Shown: piece by piece, positions 1 through 9,699 of the stretch
Layout: each line of letters starts with the position of its first letter
Position numbering within the stretch: the first letter of the stretch is position 1
From: Diplonema papillatum
Taxonomy: Eukaryota; Euglenozoa; Diplonemea; Diplonemida; Diplonemidae
NCBI GenBank assembly: GCA_030068145.1
Contig: JAPJBO010000616.1
Location: 62,001 to 126,000 of the forward strand
DNA: 64,000 nt
Direction: 5' to 3'
Position numbers and translations under genes: made by a program
Notes under the pieces: model-generated
Database searches by the model: none
What the model saw: only the letters and a program-made list of their open reading frames with translations
Told to the model about the DNA's origin: nothing

Positions 1-1590
1 GGAGCTCCTTCGGCCAGTTGGTGTCATAATCGAACCGCAATTCCACGTTCTGGCGGTACGCCTCCCGCCGTTGCTTTCTCCTGCGAGCTTTACCGGCTAT
101 CTTCTCTTTCTTGGCGAGGTAGTCCAACTTCAAGCGCCCCAGGCGTACTTTGCGATCGATGCTTTCGATGATTGCTGACGCCACCGTATTTTCAAGGCAT
201 CTTTGCACCCGAAGTGGCGGCGTACCGTAGACGGGGAGGTGCCGCGGTGCACAACTTGGCGCGACAGCAAATGTCGAATCCGCCGGTTTCCTGATCCGCT
301 ATTTCTCGCTTGAGCTTTCCGACCGTGCCGGGTCTTCCTGAGTGCAAAACCTTTGTACTTCCAAGATGAACCCGCAGGCTGCGTGGTGCAGCAGGCCTTT
401 CACTTGTGTTGCAGTCGGAAAGTGGGGTGATCGCCCGAGACGAAGTGCCTTTGCTCCATAGTACTTTCAAATTCCGTGACGTACAACACCGTCGGGAAGG
501 TTGGCGTTCACTTGTGTCACTGCTTCGGGATCGGGATACGGTTGTCTTCCACGACAGCGTCTCAGGTGTGACCCGACATTCCTGAGGAACACCCAGCACA
601 GTTTCCCTACGTCGCACCATTCTCGCAATGTCTGCTTTCATTGCAACGATGGACAAACTTGAGGACAGCGATTTCACGATGCCAACCGTGAATGTGAAGC
701 TTGTGTGCTTACCATCAGCAAACCCCCACAGAGCTCTGAAGAAAGGGTACACAACAAGAGCGAAGCCTAGACCCAACCTGCGATCTGTAAGCGGTGCAGG
801 ACGTTCGTCTTTGCAGATGACTGCGATACCATCTTAGGGAACTTACCGAAGAACACGAGTAGCAACTCAAGTACCGACTTTCCCGAGTTTCCAACATGGG
901 CACTCATGCAGAACGCAGCAGCCCATGCAGGGCCAAACCTGCCTAGTGTGGCGCACTGCCACAAGAACCCCTTGACCTCTTGAATGCTGTATTCGGCGGC
1001 AAGCCATTCCTGAAACTCTGGACCGACTGACGTAATTTGCGGCCTAGCATACAGCCTTTGTCTCCTTCTCAAAGTGAAGCGACGAGATCGCTGTTGTGGC
1101 AACCCGGTGCATGCGGTGGACAACTTCAAAGCCCCGCGTGCACGCGAATCCACCCATCGACATACACGACACAAAAACGGTCTTGCCCAAATGGGGCTTC
1201 CTCGTCCAGTACATTCAACGCAATCAGTTCGTCTGTCAACTTCGCGAAGTACTGAATCATCTTCTGGATGATACCATTGACGGCATGTGATGTGAACGTC
1301 GAGGTGGTGCCACAGGATTCTCCCTTCATCGTTTTTCCATGTCGCTGTAAAGTGGCCACCGACCCGTTGCGAAGCCGGGTCTGGTGGCCCAGCTGTAGGG
1401 CGACAATGCAGGTTTGGGTTCCTTCAGGAACTCCATATCTCGCGAGACTAGGTTCAAGGCCCAGATCTCTTCGACGCGCCGACGAGACACCTTTGCTTAC
1501 CCACTCGTGCATGAGAATACCTACGACGGTGCGCAACCGTGTCGTCTGCTTCCTGGCTGCCAGCGACATAACGTCTCTCGCACTCAACCA
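1..1590 (-). pseudogene. Broken coding fossil with P-loop (SF3/D5-like) helicase motif
   Basis: The minus strand holds coding-like stretches across this interval that do not form one intact gene; it looks old and broken in several places. One stretch has a hydrophobic lead into a G-x-x-GKS P-loop near 875-890 followed by a leucine-rich helix and an FGKF segment, an arrangement known from SF3 helicases such as the D5-like primase-helicases of large DNA viruses and virus-like elements. Family assignment rests on this one motif and is tentative. No capsid or envelope part is visible. The element may extend left of the window. It could instead be a degenerate host ATPase. Confidence 0.3.
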
Positions 1591-1599
1591 GAACAGTTA

Positions 1600-2180
1600 C
1601 GTCTAGGATGCGTGGGATGCCAAAGGAAAACGAAAGTGACAATGCACTCGAGTCTGGTCGAACAACATCGTCAGCCTCCATCACTTCTCCTTTCCTCGTT
1701 GCAAATCCCCGTTTTCACGTTTCTTTCGCTCCCAGTGCTCAAATGTCATCAAAAGGCTGCATGAAAAGGTGCGGAAACCCGCATTACCCCCTAGCCGAAA
1801 CCCGGGTTCCTGGAAAAATCCCGAGCGCCGGAAAAAACAATTTTGGACACCCCTTTCGAGTTTTCCGTAGTTCTTCCGTAGTTCCATCATGGTTTCACCG
1901 TACTATATGGATCACACCATTATGTATTATTTTTGTATTGGTATTATGGGCTTTCTGGTGTTTAAGGTGGTGTGGGGGGGAAAATCTTGCTTTCTCTTGG
2001 TTCAAAAATTAAAAAGACATGCGAGTTGCACGGAGGGGAGCAAGAGAAATTTCTGAATTAGGGCTAACTCCTCTTCGAGAGGCTCATCGACGAGTCAACC
2101 TATGTTTTATGCCGTACTCCCATTATCCCAAACAAGGGGTTCCTGCCATGCCTATTTTTCTCCCGGTAGCAATATCCGCG
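1600..2180. other. No gene recognised
   Basis: AT-leaning spacer between the left fossil and the pseudocyclase fragment. Short frames are open on both strands but show no recognisable motif. A G8 run lies near 1974. Confidence 0.5.
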
Positions 2181-2184
2181 TTTT

Positions 2185-2506
2185 CTCCGAGCCAGGAACA
2201 GCGGAGGATGGAGCTTCTGGCAACTTGTGACAAGCTGCCGTGTCCCAAGAACCCGCGGATTGTCGTCGTGACGTACGTGACCCGGACGCTGATCGTTTTT
2301 TTTCGGACTACCTGTTCACGCGCGACTTCGCGACGCGGCTCTTCGCGGAGCAGGCGGCTCGGGACCGGTCGGCGGACGCCGTCCGCGACATCGCGCGGCA
2401 CATCTCGCGGTTCAACCTCGGCCCTGCCCACGAGCAGCTAGCCAACAATCTGCCCCCGGACCTTGTGGGGTCCCTGCGCGACATCCTGACGAACCATGAG
2501 AACTAG
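2185..2506 (+). pseudogene. Upstream exon fragment of membrane pseudocyclase paralogue
   Basis: Translation matches the end of the membrane region and the signalling-helix linker of the intact gene at 53177-56197: SQEQRR, KLPCPK, then FTRDFATRLFAEQ, RDIARHISRFNL, LPPDLVGSLRDIL. The two halves are in different frames, with the switch at a T8 run near 2296-2303, so this is a host-gene frameshift probably caused by homopolymer slippage. The coding match ends at AAC-TAG, immediately before a GTACCT that also begins the next exon copies at 8521, 9774 and 10420. The rest of the gene lies about 6-8 kb downstream, separated by inserted elements. It is a dead or exploded duplicate; no ATG or upstream TM region is preserved here. 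Confidence 0.8.
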
Positions 2507-3019
2507 GTACCTAATATTCGTTTTGTTCATTGATTCCCGGATACCCATGCTGGGCTCTGGAACTTCAATCGCCGTTTGTCATTTTGGTTGGTGACGACTC
2601 TCTCAAGCCAATCAGTTTGGTACCAAAGTACTGGCGACCTGCGGTAGCCTCGGGGGTTTTCTTGTGGAATCTTTTGGAATGTATTGAAAATAGCGTTGGA
2701 TTTTATCAACACCCGTGTGTAAGATATCGCGGGTGCGATATCTTACACGGGAGCACCAATAACCCTGCCAACCCTGCAGGTACCTAGTGTTCGTTTTGTT
2801 CATGCTGGGCTCTGGAAGTTCAGTCGCCCTTTGTCATTTTGGTTGGTGACGACTCTCTCAAGCCAATCAGTTTGGTACCAAAGTACTGGCGACCTGCGGT
2901 AACCTCGGGGGGTTTTCTTGTCTAATCTTTTGGAATGTATTGAAAATAGCGTTGGATTTTATCGGGCGCGATATCTTACACACGGGGGATCCAAACCAAT
3001 AATGCTGCCAACCCTGCAG
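2507..3019 (+). repeat. Two tandem intron-like units (GTACCT...CTGCAG)
   Basis: Unit 1 (2507-2779) and unit 2 (2780-3019) share most of their sequence, and both start GTACCT and end CCAACCCTGCAG, so each has GT...AG ends. Unit 1 also has a perfect inverted segment around 2717-2755 (CGATATCTTACACGGG arm). Related sequence (GCTGGGCTCTGGAAGTTC, then CTCAAGCCAA and GTACTGGCGACCT) recurs after the exon copies at about 8840-8940 and 10085-10190. They look like duplicated intron sequence of the pseudocyclase paralogue. Confidence 0.6.
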
Positions 3020-3104
3020 GTTGCCGGCGCTGCTTGCGTGCCCAAGCACTTCGTTTTTCGGGCGCTCCGCAGGTGCACGCCACCCAGAGGCGAGTGTATA
3101 TGAG

Positions 3105-4590
3105 ACGATGCCAAACCCCCCCCCTTTGCACTAATAAAAATCTTTTTGACGTCACCCCATACTGGCCCCGAACCCCCGTCTGCGTGGCCCAAAACGGGTC
3201 CCAAACGGTTTTTGACGGGCTGAGTCGAGGTAAAGGGGTCTCCGAAGGTCCACGAATGGGCCCAGGTGGGCCCAGGTGGGCCCCGGAGCGGGCACTCAGC
3301 GCGAGGGGGAGAGCCCCCCAAAATGGGGTCATTTTCGGGCTTCGCCACTATTCAAGCTAGTCAAACATTTTCTGGCCTCCAGCGGGAAACCCAGACTTCA
3401 AAACGACAAGATCGGCTGTGTTCAGCCGTAGATAGCCACCAGCGGGTCCTCTTGAAGCCGAAGAATGCTCTCGGGGGTCACAGTTAGCCCCATGTGTGCA
3501 GCGCCAGCAGTGGGCAGGCACACGCTCAGAATGTGTGGTATGCAAGTGCACCCTGCCTAGAATCCGGCTTCACCCGCTTTTGAGAACACAGTGCTTACAA
3601 GGAAAACGCAGAATATAAGGTGGAAAAATGCAAAAGAACCAAGATGAGGACTGTGGGCCCCCCCGCCAACGCCAATCTCGGCAGCCTTTCCCCGGTTCTT
3701 TCAGAGATTGTCACCCACGACCATTCCAACAGCCCTGTACCGGGCACGTGCCCAGTCCAAACCGCTCACGATGCGTCGCCGGCTCGCCTCGTCGTCAAGG
3801 CTGTTGAAGGCTTCTGAAAGCCTACCAGAAAGGCGCTTCCAGATGTCAACGTTCTCCTCCTCTGTCATTAGGGCGAGAAAGAAACCGATCAGGTCCTCAC
3901 CAGAGACCTTTTCGCAAAAGGTCCTGCTGGCTACGAGTCGTCTCTGCATGGACTGACCACGTCTCGTTTCCTCATGAAACGGCGACAACTTCTGCATTGC
4001 TCTCACCGATGACTCCACGAACTCCAGACCCGTGATCTTTGGCATTTTCCCTCTCTTAGTTTCCGTTTTCCTGGGTCAACCTGTATTCTTAATTCGTATT
4101 GCTGGTAAAGCCGGATTCTAGGCAGGGTGCACCTGCTGCACCCACTCTATTTACAAGGTGTGCCTGCCCACCGCAGGCGCTGCAGGCGGGGTGGCCAAGT
4201 AGGGCTATCTGAGACCCCTGAGAACATTCTTCGGCTTCAAGAGGACCCGCTGGTGGCTATCTACAGCGGAACACAGCCGATCTTGTCGTTGTGTAGTCTG
4301 GGTTTCCCGCTGGAGGCCAGAAGGTGTTTGACTAGCTTGAGAAGTGGCGAGGCTTTGAAAATGACCCCATTTTGGGGGCACCCCCCCTCGCACTGAGTGC
4401 CCGCTCCGGGGCCCACATGGGCCCACCTGGGCCTATTCGTGGGCCTTCAGAGACCCCTTTCCCTCGACTCAGCCCGCCAAAAACCGTTTGGGAACCGTTT
4501 TGGGCCACACAAGTGGGGTTTCGGGACCAGTATGGGGTGACATCAAAATTTTTTTTATTAGTGCAAAGGGGGGGGGGGGTTTGGCATCGT
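3105..4590. mobile_element. Foldback element with ~480 bp terminal inverted repeats
   Basis: Bases 3105-3577 and 4101-4590 are imperfect inverted copies of each other (roughly 85-90% by eye), running from ACGATGCCAAA plus a C9 run (3116-3124) inward to CTAGAATCCGGCTT. On the right the same end reads as a G12 run (4568-4579) plus TTTGGCATCGT. The unique centre (3578-4100) contains one convincing minus-strand ORF of 114 codons. No target-site duplication is obvious outside the repeats. The long arms with a small central gene fit a non-autonomous or poorly known DNA transposon; no transposase motif is visible. The ACGATGCC end also occurs at 5023-5035 and, inverted, at 8211-8222. Confidence 0.75.
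3701..4045 (-). CDS. Hypothetical 114-aa protein carried by foldback element
   Basis: Starts at ATG (4045) after an A/G-rich leader and ends at TAG or TAA-type stop at 3701; 114 residues. The composition is that of a real globular helical protein: charged and hydrophobic residues alternate, e.g. EDLIGFFLALMTEEENVDIW and RLSEAFNSLDDEASRRRIV. No signal peptide, TM segment, zinc ligand pattern or catalytic motif is visible, and I do not recognise the family. It is the only sizeable frame in the unique centre of the inverted-repeat element, so it probably belongs to that element rather than to the host. It could be a DNA-binding or accessory protein; function unknown. Confidence 0.55.
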   Translation of the reverse strand: MPKITGLEFVESSVRAMQKLSPFHEETRRGQSMQRRLVASRTFCEKVSGEDLIGFFLALMTEEENVDIWKRLSGRLSEAFNSLDDEASRRRIVSGLDWARARYRAVGMVVGDNL

Positions 4591-4624
4591 ACCATTTCAT
4601 GGGTGTATTTTCAGCAGGCCCCAT

Positions 4625-4815
4625 AATTAAGTCCTACAGACGTTCACAGTTTCACTGAGGGACCATTGCGCTGAACACAAGCTCGTCGATACAGTTAGCC
4701 GCAGGGCAGAGCGGACGGGGTTGTGGCACTGAGCTGCCTCTGACTCAAGCTTTGCAATATGTGGTTGACCGTCACGTTCCTGGAACAGGAGCGGCCTTTT
4801 TCTCTTTACCAAACA
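4625..4815 (-). repeat. Dispersed repeat R1, partial copy
   Basis: Matches 14090-14260 in opposite orientation and 61650-61795 in the same orientation. The shared stretch includes GAACACAAGCTCGTCGA, the GGGCAGAGCGGACGGGGTTG block and a terminal GGAGCGGCCTTTTTC. Copies differ in length, so this is a partial one. No coding capacity. Confidence 0.75.
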
Positions 4816-5035
4816 TGAAATGTTGCAGGAAATGAGAAGCTCGTCGCCGCAAACCGTGGCGTTTTCACTTGCGTCCTGAATCCAGCTTTACGAAAAAAAC
4901 GATCAGGCACTGCGTTCAACGAAAACAACTCTCTCTTCCCGTCATCATCATCATTAGTTTTGTATCAGCCGCGGTTGTGCGAGTGACGAGCTCTTATTTT
5001 TTCATAATTATTATATAATATGGTACGATGCCAAA

Positions 5036-6255
5036 GGGGGGGGGGGGGGGGGGTTTGGGCAGATGTTTTATGGCATAGTAAGATACTGAGCATGTGGGGT
5101 ATGGGACCCATATCCCCCCAGAAACCATTTCTTTGGGCCGGTTTTGGGGCCAAATGCCCTCGGAGAGCCTTTTTCTGAGCGCAAAACTCTGTTTCTGTGG
5201 GTTTCGCGGCCCCGCACGGTGCACTCCAGCATCGTGTGGGGGTGTTAACTGTGCGGCCAAAGTGTCGGGCGTGGGCACACCTGCTAGATCCAGTGTGCCA
5301 CACCCGCAAATCCAGCGTGAAATCCGCTGACACCCAAAAATCCAGTGCGGAATCCAGTGTGACACCCGCAAATCCAGTGTGAAACCCACTGTACACCAGC
5401 TAAAACAGTTCCCCAAGTTGGATCGAGTCACCTGTCGTCCAACGCAAATCAATCATCAAGGAGGCGAGGCCCCTGGTTGTTAAAAAAGCTGACCCCAGGT
5501 TCTTCTGGCAGTATTGGCAACTTTTATTGGCAGAAATCGGCTTGTCGGATCGAAAGAAGTGAGTTTGCTGCTGGTAACCTCACGAAGGCGATGGTTAATC
5601 GTGTTCCCTTCTGCAGGTGTCGCACACGTCCGGCCAGGTGTTCGAACCGGGCACCACGTAGCTGGCGGTACGTGGTGTACGACACCTTTGCCGTTAGTTG
5701 GCCTTCTTCGTCCACCAGCCTGTGCTAGAAGGATTTGTGCGACGAACGTCTTGTGCACGACAGCTTTTCCGTGACCCACGACGTCGGTGGTTGCCTCCAC
5801 GAGATCGTCGAATGCCTGCTGCCTCATGGGTCACCTTTGTCGGTCGCCCTCTGTACAGAGACCCCGGGCGCAATCGGGTCAACTCCTGCAGCTTTCATCA
5901 GAAAGGCTCTCGTCGCTCTAAAGTGTCTCCGCATGGAGCCCTGTGACCTATCGTACTTCGTGTGCGTCTTGCCTTGCAAATTTTTGAGCAAATTCTTCGA
6001 ACGAAACGCATTTACGAGTCACGCATTCTGAGAACAGAGTTAAGTTCCTGTTCTGGGTGGGTGCTGCCGCCGTAGCCATTGTACAGTCGTAACCCTACCT
6101 GGGGCCTCAAAGTCCACAACAACTGAGTTTTGCGCTCAGAAAAAGGTTCTCCAAAATCGGCCCGAAAACATGGTTTCTGGGGGGGTATGGGTCCTATACC
6201 CCACATGCCCAGTATCTGACTATACCAGAAAACATCTGCCCAACCCCCCCCCCCC
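5036..6255. mobile_element. Inverted-repeat element with G18/C12 ends
   Basis: The left end is a G18 run (5036-5053) followed by TTTGGGCAGATGTTTTATGG; the right end reads CATCTGCCCAA plus C12 (6244-6255). About 150-170 bp inside each end are inverted copies, including GGGGTATGGGACCCATA and CTGAGCGCAAAACTC. The flank left of the G-run, TACGATGCCAAA, is the same 12-mer that adjoins the C-run of the element at 3105-4590. The centre (5230-6050) has coding-like minus-strand stretches of about 100 and 60 codons around 5480-5830 that are not intact and not recognised. No target duplication seen. Confidence 0.65.
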
Positions 6256-6344
6256 ACACCCACGTCGAATCCACGGTACCACGAAACACCGGAACCTCGA
6301 TCTTCAAAGGCGCACTGATCCGAGCAGCGCGCATCTGCAACAAC

Positions 6345-7529
6345 ATGCCAGATCTGAAGGTCGAGGTCATGAAGGTGTACTACAGACTTCGGAACCGAGG
6401 ATTCTCTGGACGGGAACTCCGGCGCACGTTCGACACGTTCGTTGCACAAACGTACGGAAAGTACGAATTAGATGCGCGAGTGCTGTCACGGTTTTACCAC
6501 TTCGTCGGAAAGGCCTATGACGAAGGTCGCCCGACCAACGAGGAAAAATCGTACATCAGCATCCGCACGCCGCAACCGCCCGACGGCTCACCGAAACATC
6601 CACCCGGGAGAACCTCGCCGCAGTCTACGTCGCCGCACAAATCCGAACCCACCAGCACTACGCACCCTGCGACGAAACCAACAAACCCACCTGGACGCAA
6701 CGGCATAACGAACATTCGCAACTCATGTTTCTTCGCCGCCAGCGTGCAGTTCCTGGCGCGAAGGACGTCCTTCCGACTACAACTCGCAAACCTAACGCAC
6801 CTGGACACCAACCAGCAGATGGTGCAGAGGCTGTTCACGGATTTCGACGCAGGCCAAAACATCCACGGTACAATGGCCACACTCCGGAGCCTCGTGTTCA
6901 ACACGACGGCAGACGACTCCGCGCATCGGGACGTGCACGAACTGCTGACGTGGATACGCTCCTGCGTGACGGGCGACGACGACGACCAAGCTACGGTGAC
7001 ATACTCCCGTTTGACAACGTGCACAATATGCAAAGAGTCTTCACGAGCATCGCCGGCGTCAGAACCGTTCCTGATGCTTGAACTCAAAAACAGGGAGAAG
7101 CCCTACACCGAGTCAGTTGAGGATCTGATAAAGAAAGTGCAAAACAAGAGAGCAACCAAAGTGGACGACTTCCCCTGTAGCACCTGTAACAAAAAGACCG
7201 TTGGATCCACGAAGGAAGATTACACATTTCCAAAGCAAATGGATGTAACACTGCAACGAGCACAGCTATCGAAAAAAACACGCGAAGAAATAAAAATACC
7301 AGCCCGCACCCCGATCCGACAAACCATACTGATCGGTGAAGACTCCTACACGGTAAAAGGCTTCATTATCCACACCGGAAGAGCAACGGCAGGTCATTAC
7401 TATACCGTGTTAAAGGAAGACGATGAATGGGTATGCTACGACGACCAGCAAGTATCCGTACTCTCATGGGAGGAATGTGCCAGGAGATTCACAACCAATG
7501 GCTACGTCATCTCTCTCGAGAAAGCGTAA
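6345..7529 (+). CDS. USP-like (C19) deubiquitinase
   Basis: Predicted cysteine protease of 394 residues that would remove ubiquitin (or a similar modifier) from substrates. The Cys box is GITNIRNSCFFAASVQF (about residues 121-137, consensus GLxNxGNTCYxNS), the middle has DVHELL (about 195), a zinc-knuckle-like CTIC...CSTC pair follows, and the His box is GHYYTV with a downstream WVCYDDQQV (about 353-375). Catalytic Cys and His and a candidate Asp are present. The N-terminal 115 residues are basic and Ser/Pro/Thr-rich after a short helical segment (PDLKVEVMKVYYRL). ATG at 6345 is the first in frame after the C12 run of the neighbouring element, 90 bp upstream. The gene is short for a USP (catalytic domains are usually 300-350 aa), compact and intact. 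It may be host or element-borne. Confidence 0.85.
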   Translation: MPDLKVEVMKVYYRLRNRGFSGRELRRTFDTFVAQTYGKYELDARVLSRFYHFVGKAYDEGRPTNEEKSYISIRTPQPPDGSPKHPPGRTSPQSTSPHKSEPTSTTHPATKPTNPPGRNGITNIRNSCFFAASVQFLARRTSFRLQLANLTHLDTNQQMVQRLFTDFDAGQNIHGTMATLRSLVFNTTADDSAHRDVHELLTWIRSCVTGDDDDQATVTYSRLTTCTICKESSRASPASEPFLMLELKNREKPYTESVEDLIKKVQNKRATKVDDFPCSTCNKKTVGSTKEDYTFPKQMDVTLQRAQLSKKTREEIKIPARTPIRQTILIGEDSYTVKGFIIHTGRATAGHYYTVLKEDDEWVCYDDQQVSVLSWEECARRFTTNGYVISLEKA

Positions 7530-7727
7530 ACACTTTCACCTGGTGGAAGTAGTGCCCCGTGGCGGTTGGTTACGAGCCACAACCCAATTTGTAAACCCCC
7601 TTTTTTTAAAGAAAAACGGACGAAGGGAGGAGGAAGTGAAGCCATAGCACATGGTTTCAAACCACGGAGTCCTGGACTCCTTTCCCACACTTCTTCAGCA
7701 AGGCAGACGCACAAAAGGACGGTGCCA

Positions 7728-8024
7728 CGGCATGATTCGGCAGCCGCTGCTAAACGAACATCGACGTGGGCGGCATAGAGAAAGAAGAACTACTCTACGG
7801 CACCAGAAAGTCCAAAAATACCATGGTAAAGAAAATTAAAGTTAAAATTAGAAGTAAAAGGAGAAAAAAGAAATTGTCGACAACGAAAGAAAGAACAGAA
7901 AAAACAGAAAACGGGAAAAAAAGAAAAAAAGAAGAAAAAAGACTCTGCATTCCGCGAAGAAGACTTGATGCTAGCATCAAACACTTAGAGGCAAGTAGCG
8001 CCTGAACACGAAACTAAGATTTTC
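7728..8024 (+). repeat. Dispersed repeat R2 (GTCGAC-palindrome family), copy 1
   Basis: Begins around GGCATGATTCGGCAGCCGCTG, continues through GGGCGGCATAGAGA, an A-rich purine tract, ATTGTCGACAACGAAAG, and ends with the palindrome CTTGATGCTAGCATCAA and a C19 run (8024-8042). Other copies: 8044-8207, 17455-17530 (3' part), 28595-28640 (core), 33625-33830 and 59865-60145. Confidence 0.7.
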
Positions 8025-8043
8025 CCCCCCCCCCCCCCCCCCA

Positions 8044-8207
8044 AAAGTAAAAGGAGAAAAAAGAAATTGTCGACAACGAAAGAAAAAACAGAAAACGGGG
8101 AAAAAAAGAAGAAAAAAAGACTCTGCATTCCGCGAAGAAGACTTGATGCTAGCATCAAACACTTAGAGGCAAGTAGCGCCTGAACACGAAGCTAAGATTT
8201 TCCCCCC
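8044..8207 (+). repeat. Dispersed repeat R2, tandem copy 2 (3' half)
   Basis: Near-identical repeat of 7842-8024 placed directly after the C19 run, ending with AAGATTTTCCCCCCC and then TTTTGGCATCGTCTCATATACA, which is the reverse complement of the left boundary of the element at 3105. Confidence 0.75.
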
Positions 8208-8454
8208 CTTTTGGCATCGTCTCATATACATAACGTGGGCGGCGCCGAAGCTTTACCAGCTTCGGCTGACACCATTTGCGCACTTAACCATGGTTAAGAA
8301 GACGACTGAAAGCATAGACACACAAAGATGCCTCAAAGCATCTGCAGAATAACACGAAAAGCCTCAAGGCAAAAAGCCGTTTTCACATTTCTTCTTCTTC
8401 TTTCGTCTTCTTGTTGCGCTAGTGGGAGCCATTTGCATGCAAATGAGTACCACA

Positions 8455-9083
8455 CTATCTTCTTTCAAGACGGGGGAGGGTAGGTAAAGGGTCGAGTGAG
8501 TCATCCTACCAACCCCGCAGGTACCTGCCGCGCTCGTGCCTGCCGCAGAACGACGACGACCACGAAGGCGCCGGCGACCTGGGGGACTCGTCCGTCGGGT
8601 TCGACGAGTCTTGGTCTGAGAACAAGCTGTCCGCCTCGGAGCCGAAGGGCCCCGCGAGCGACGACGACGGGCCGGGCACGCCGACCCGCGGGGCCAAGCG
8701 GAAGGCTCCGGCCCCGGGGCAGAGCCTGCGGCTGTTCTACAGCAGCCCCGGCGCATTGCCGTCTTCGAGTCCACAGGGGCTTCTGGGCGTCCTGGGGGTC
8801 CAGATCCGGGGGGAAGCTGGCAAAGGAAGCCAAGACAGACGCTGGGCTCTGGAAGTTCCCTGTTTGACACATTGGGCGGTGACGGCAACAGCGACTCTCA
8901 AGCCAACCATTTTTGTCACCAACGTACTGGCGACCTTGAGTTTTCGAAGTTTCTTTTTTATGGTAACAAGCTTGCTTGTCCATATCAAAAAGTGTCGGAT
9001 GGCAGCGTGCTGTGTTAAATCACTCAAAACGGGGTTTACACACGTACGCACAAACAAAATTTTCGGATTTTTCTTTTTTTAAA
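8455..9083 (+). repeat. Exon-containing tandem unit A
   Basis: Carries exon copy A of the pseudocyclase paralogue (8521-8757), preceded by an acceptor-like CCTACCAACCCCGCAG and followed by non-coding sequence that matches unit B at 9700-10350. The exon encodes RYLPRSCLPQNDDDHEGAG and an acidic linker. After about 8757 it diverges from the intact coding sequence, so this copy cannot encode the cyclase-like domain. It is split from its downstream remainder by the retroposon at 9084-9692. Confidence 0.8.
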
Positions 9084-9664
9084 AAAAAGTGGCAGCCAGT
9101 CAGCCAGGGCAGGGCGGGAGGGACAGCAGAGGGCGGCGACAGCGCCAGCCAGGAAAAGGAGTGCGGCGGTGCAGAGGGTGGTAGACCCCAAGAAAGTGAA
9201 AGAGGGCCAGGACGGACGGAACGGCCAAGGAGTCAGCGGCACAACATGCCAACAAGGACCCCCCCTTGCCGGGGGAGGGAAACCAGGAGCGAGCGGGAGG
9301 TCAGGCAACCCCAAGTCACAGGAACAAAGCGCGCAAAAGAGCCAGGGAGCAAGTCAGCCCTTGACAGGGGTAGCTCGGAGCGCAGCATCATCATCAGTCA
9401 GCGGTAGCAAAAACAAACAAACAAACCCAGGAGCAGGAGCGGAGCAGGGAGAGATGGTTGACCTCACTCTCCCTGATGCTGTCGTGACTCGGCCTGACAA
9501 GCCCCCCTCCGGGGGAGTCACGGGGGATGGCCTCCTCAGCAGCAGTCTCTAAGGGCCCCCGGTTGTTTTAGTGGGTAGCGTTCGGCCACCATAGCTCCAC
9601 GAACGTAGTCCCACACTCTCCGCTTAGTCCACGGGGGTCGTGCGTAAAGCATTTTTTCCGGGAT

Positions 9665-9692
<28 letters not shown>
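9084..9692 (+). mobile_element. Poly(A)-tailed retroposon inserted in unit A
   Basis: Unit A and unit B share sequence on both sides, but unit A is about 607 bp longer; the extra block starts after an A8 run near 9083 and ends in an A30 tract (9664-9692). It contains an ORF of about 127 codons (9169-9552, non-ATG track start) rich in Gly, Ser, Gln, Lys and then MVDLTLPDAVVTRPDKPPS, followed by a short 3' region and the tail. This structure fits a non-autonomous LINE derivative (SIDER-like) or the 5' part of a LINE ORF1 joined to a 3' end. The element itself is not recognised. Confidence 0.65.
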
Positions 9693-9695
<3 letters not shown>

Positions 9696-9699
9696 GAAA

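Noticed and set aside
5612-5660. tRNA T-arm-like TGTTCGAACCGGGCACCA
   Set aside because: No matching D-arm or acceptor stem upstream.
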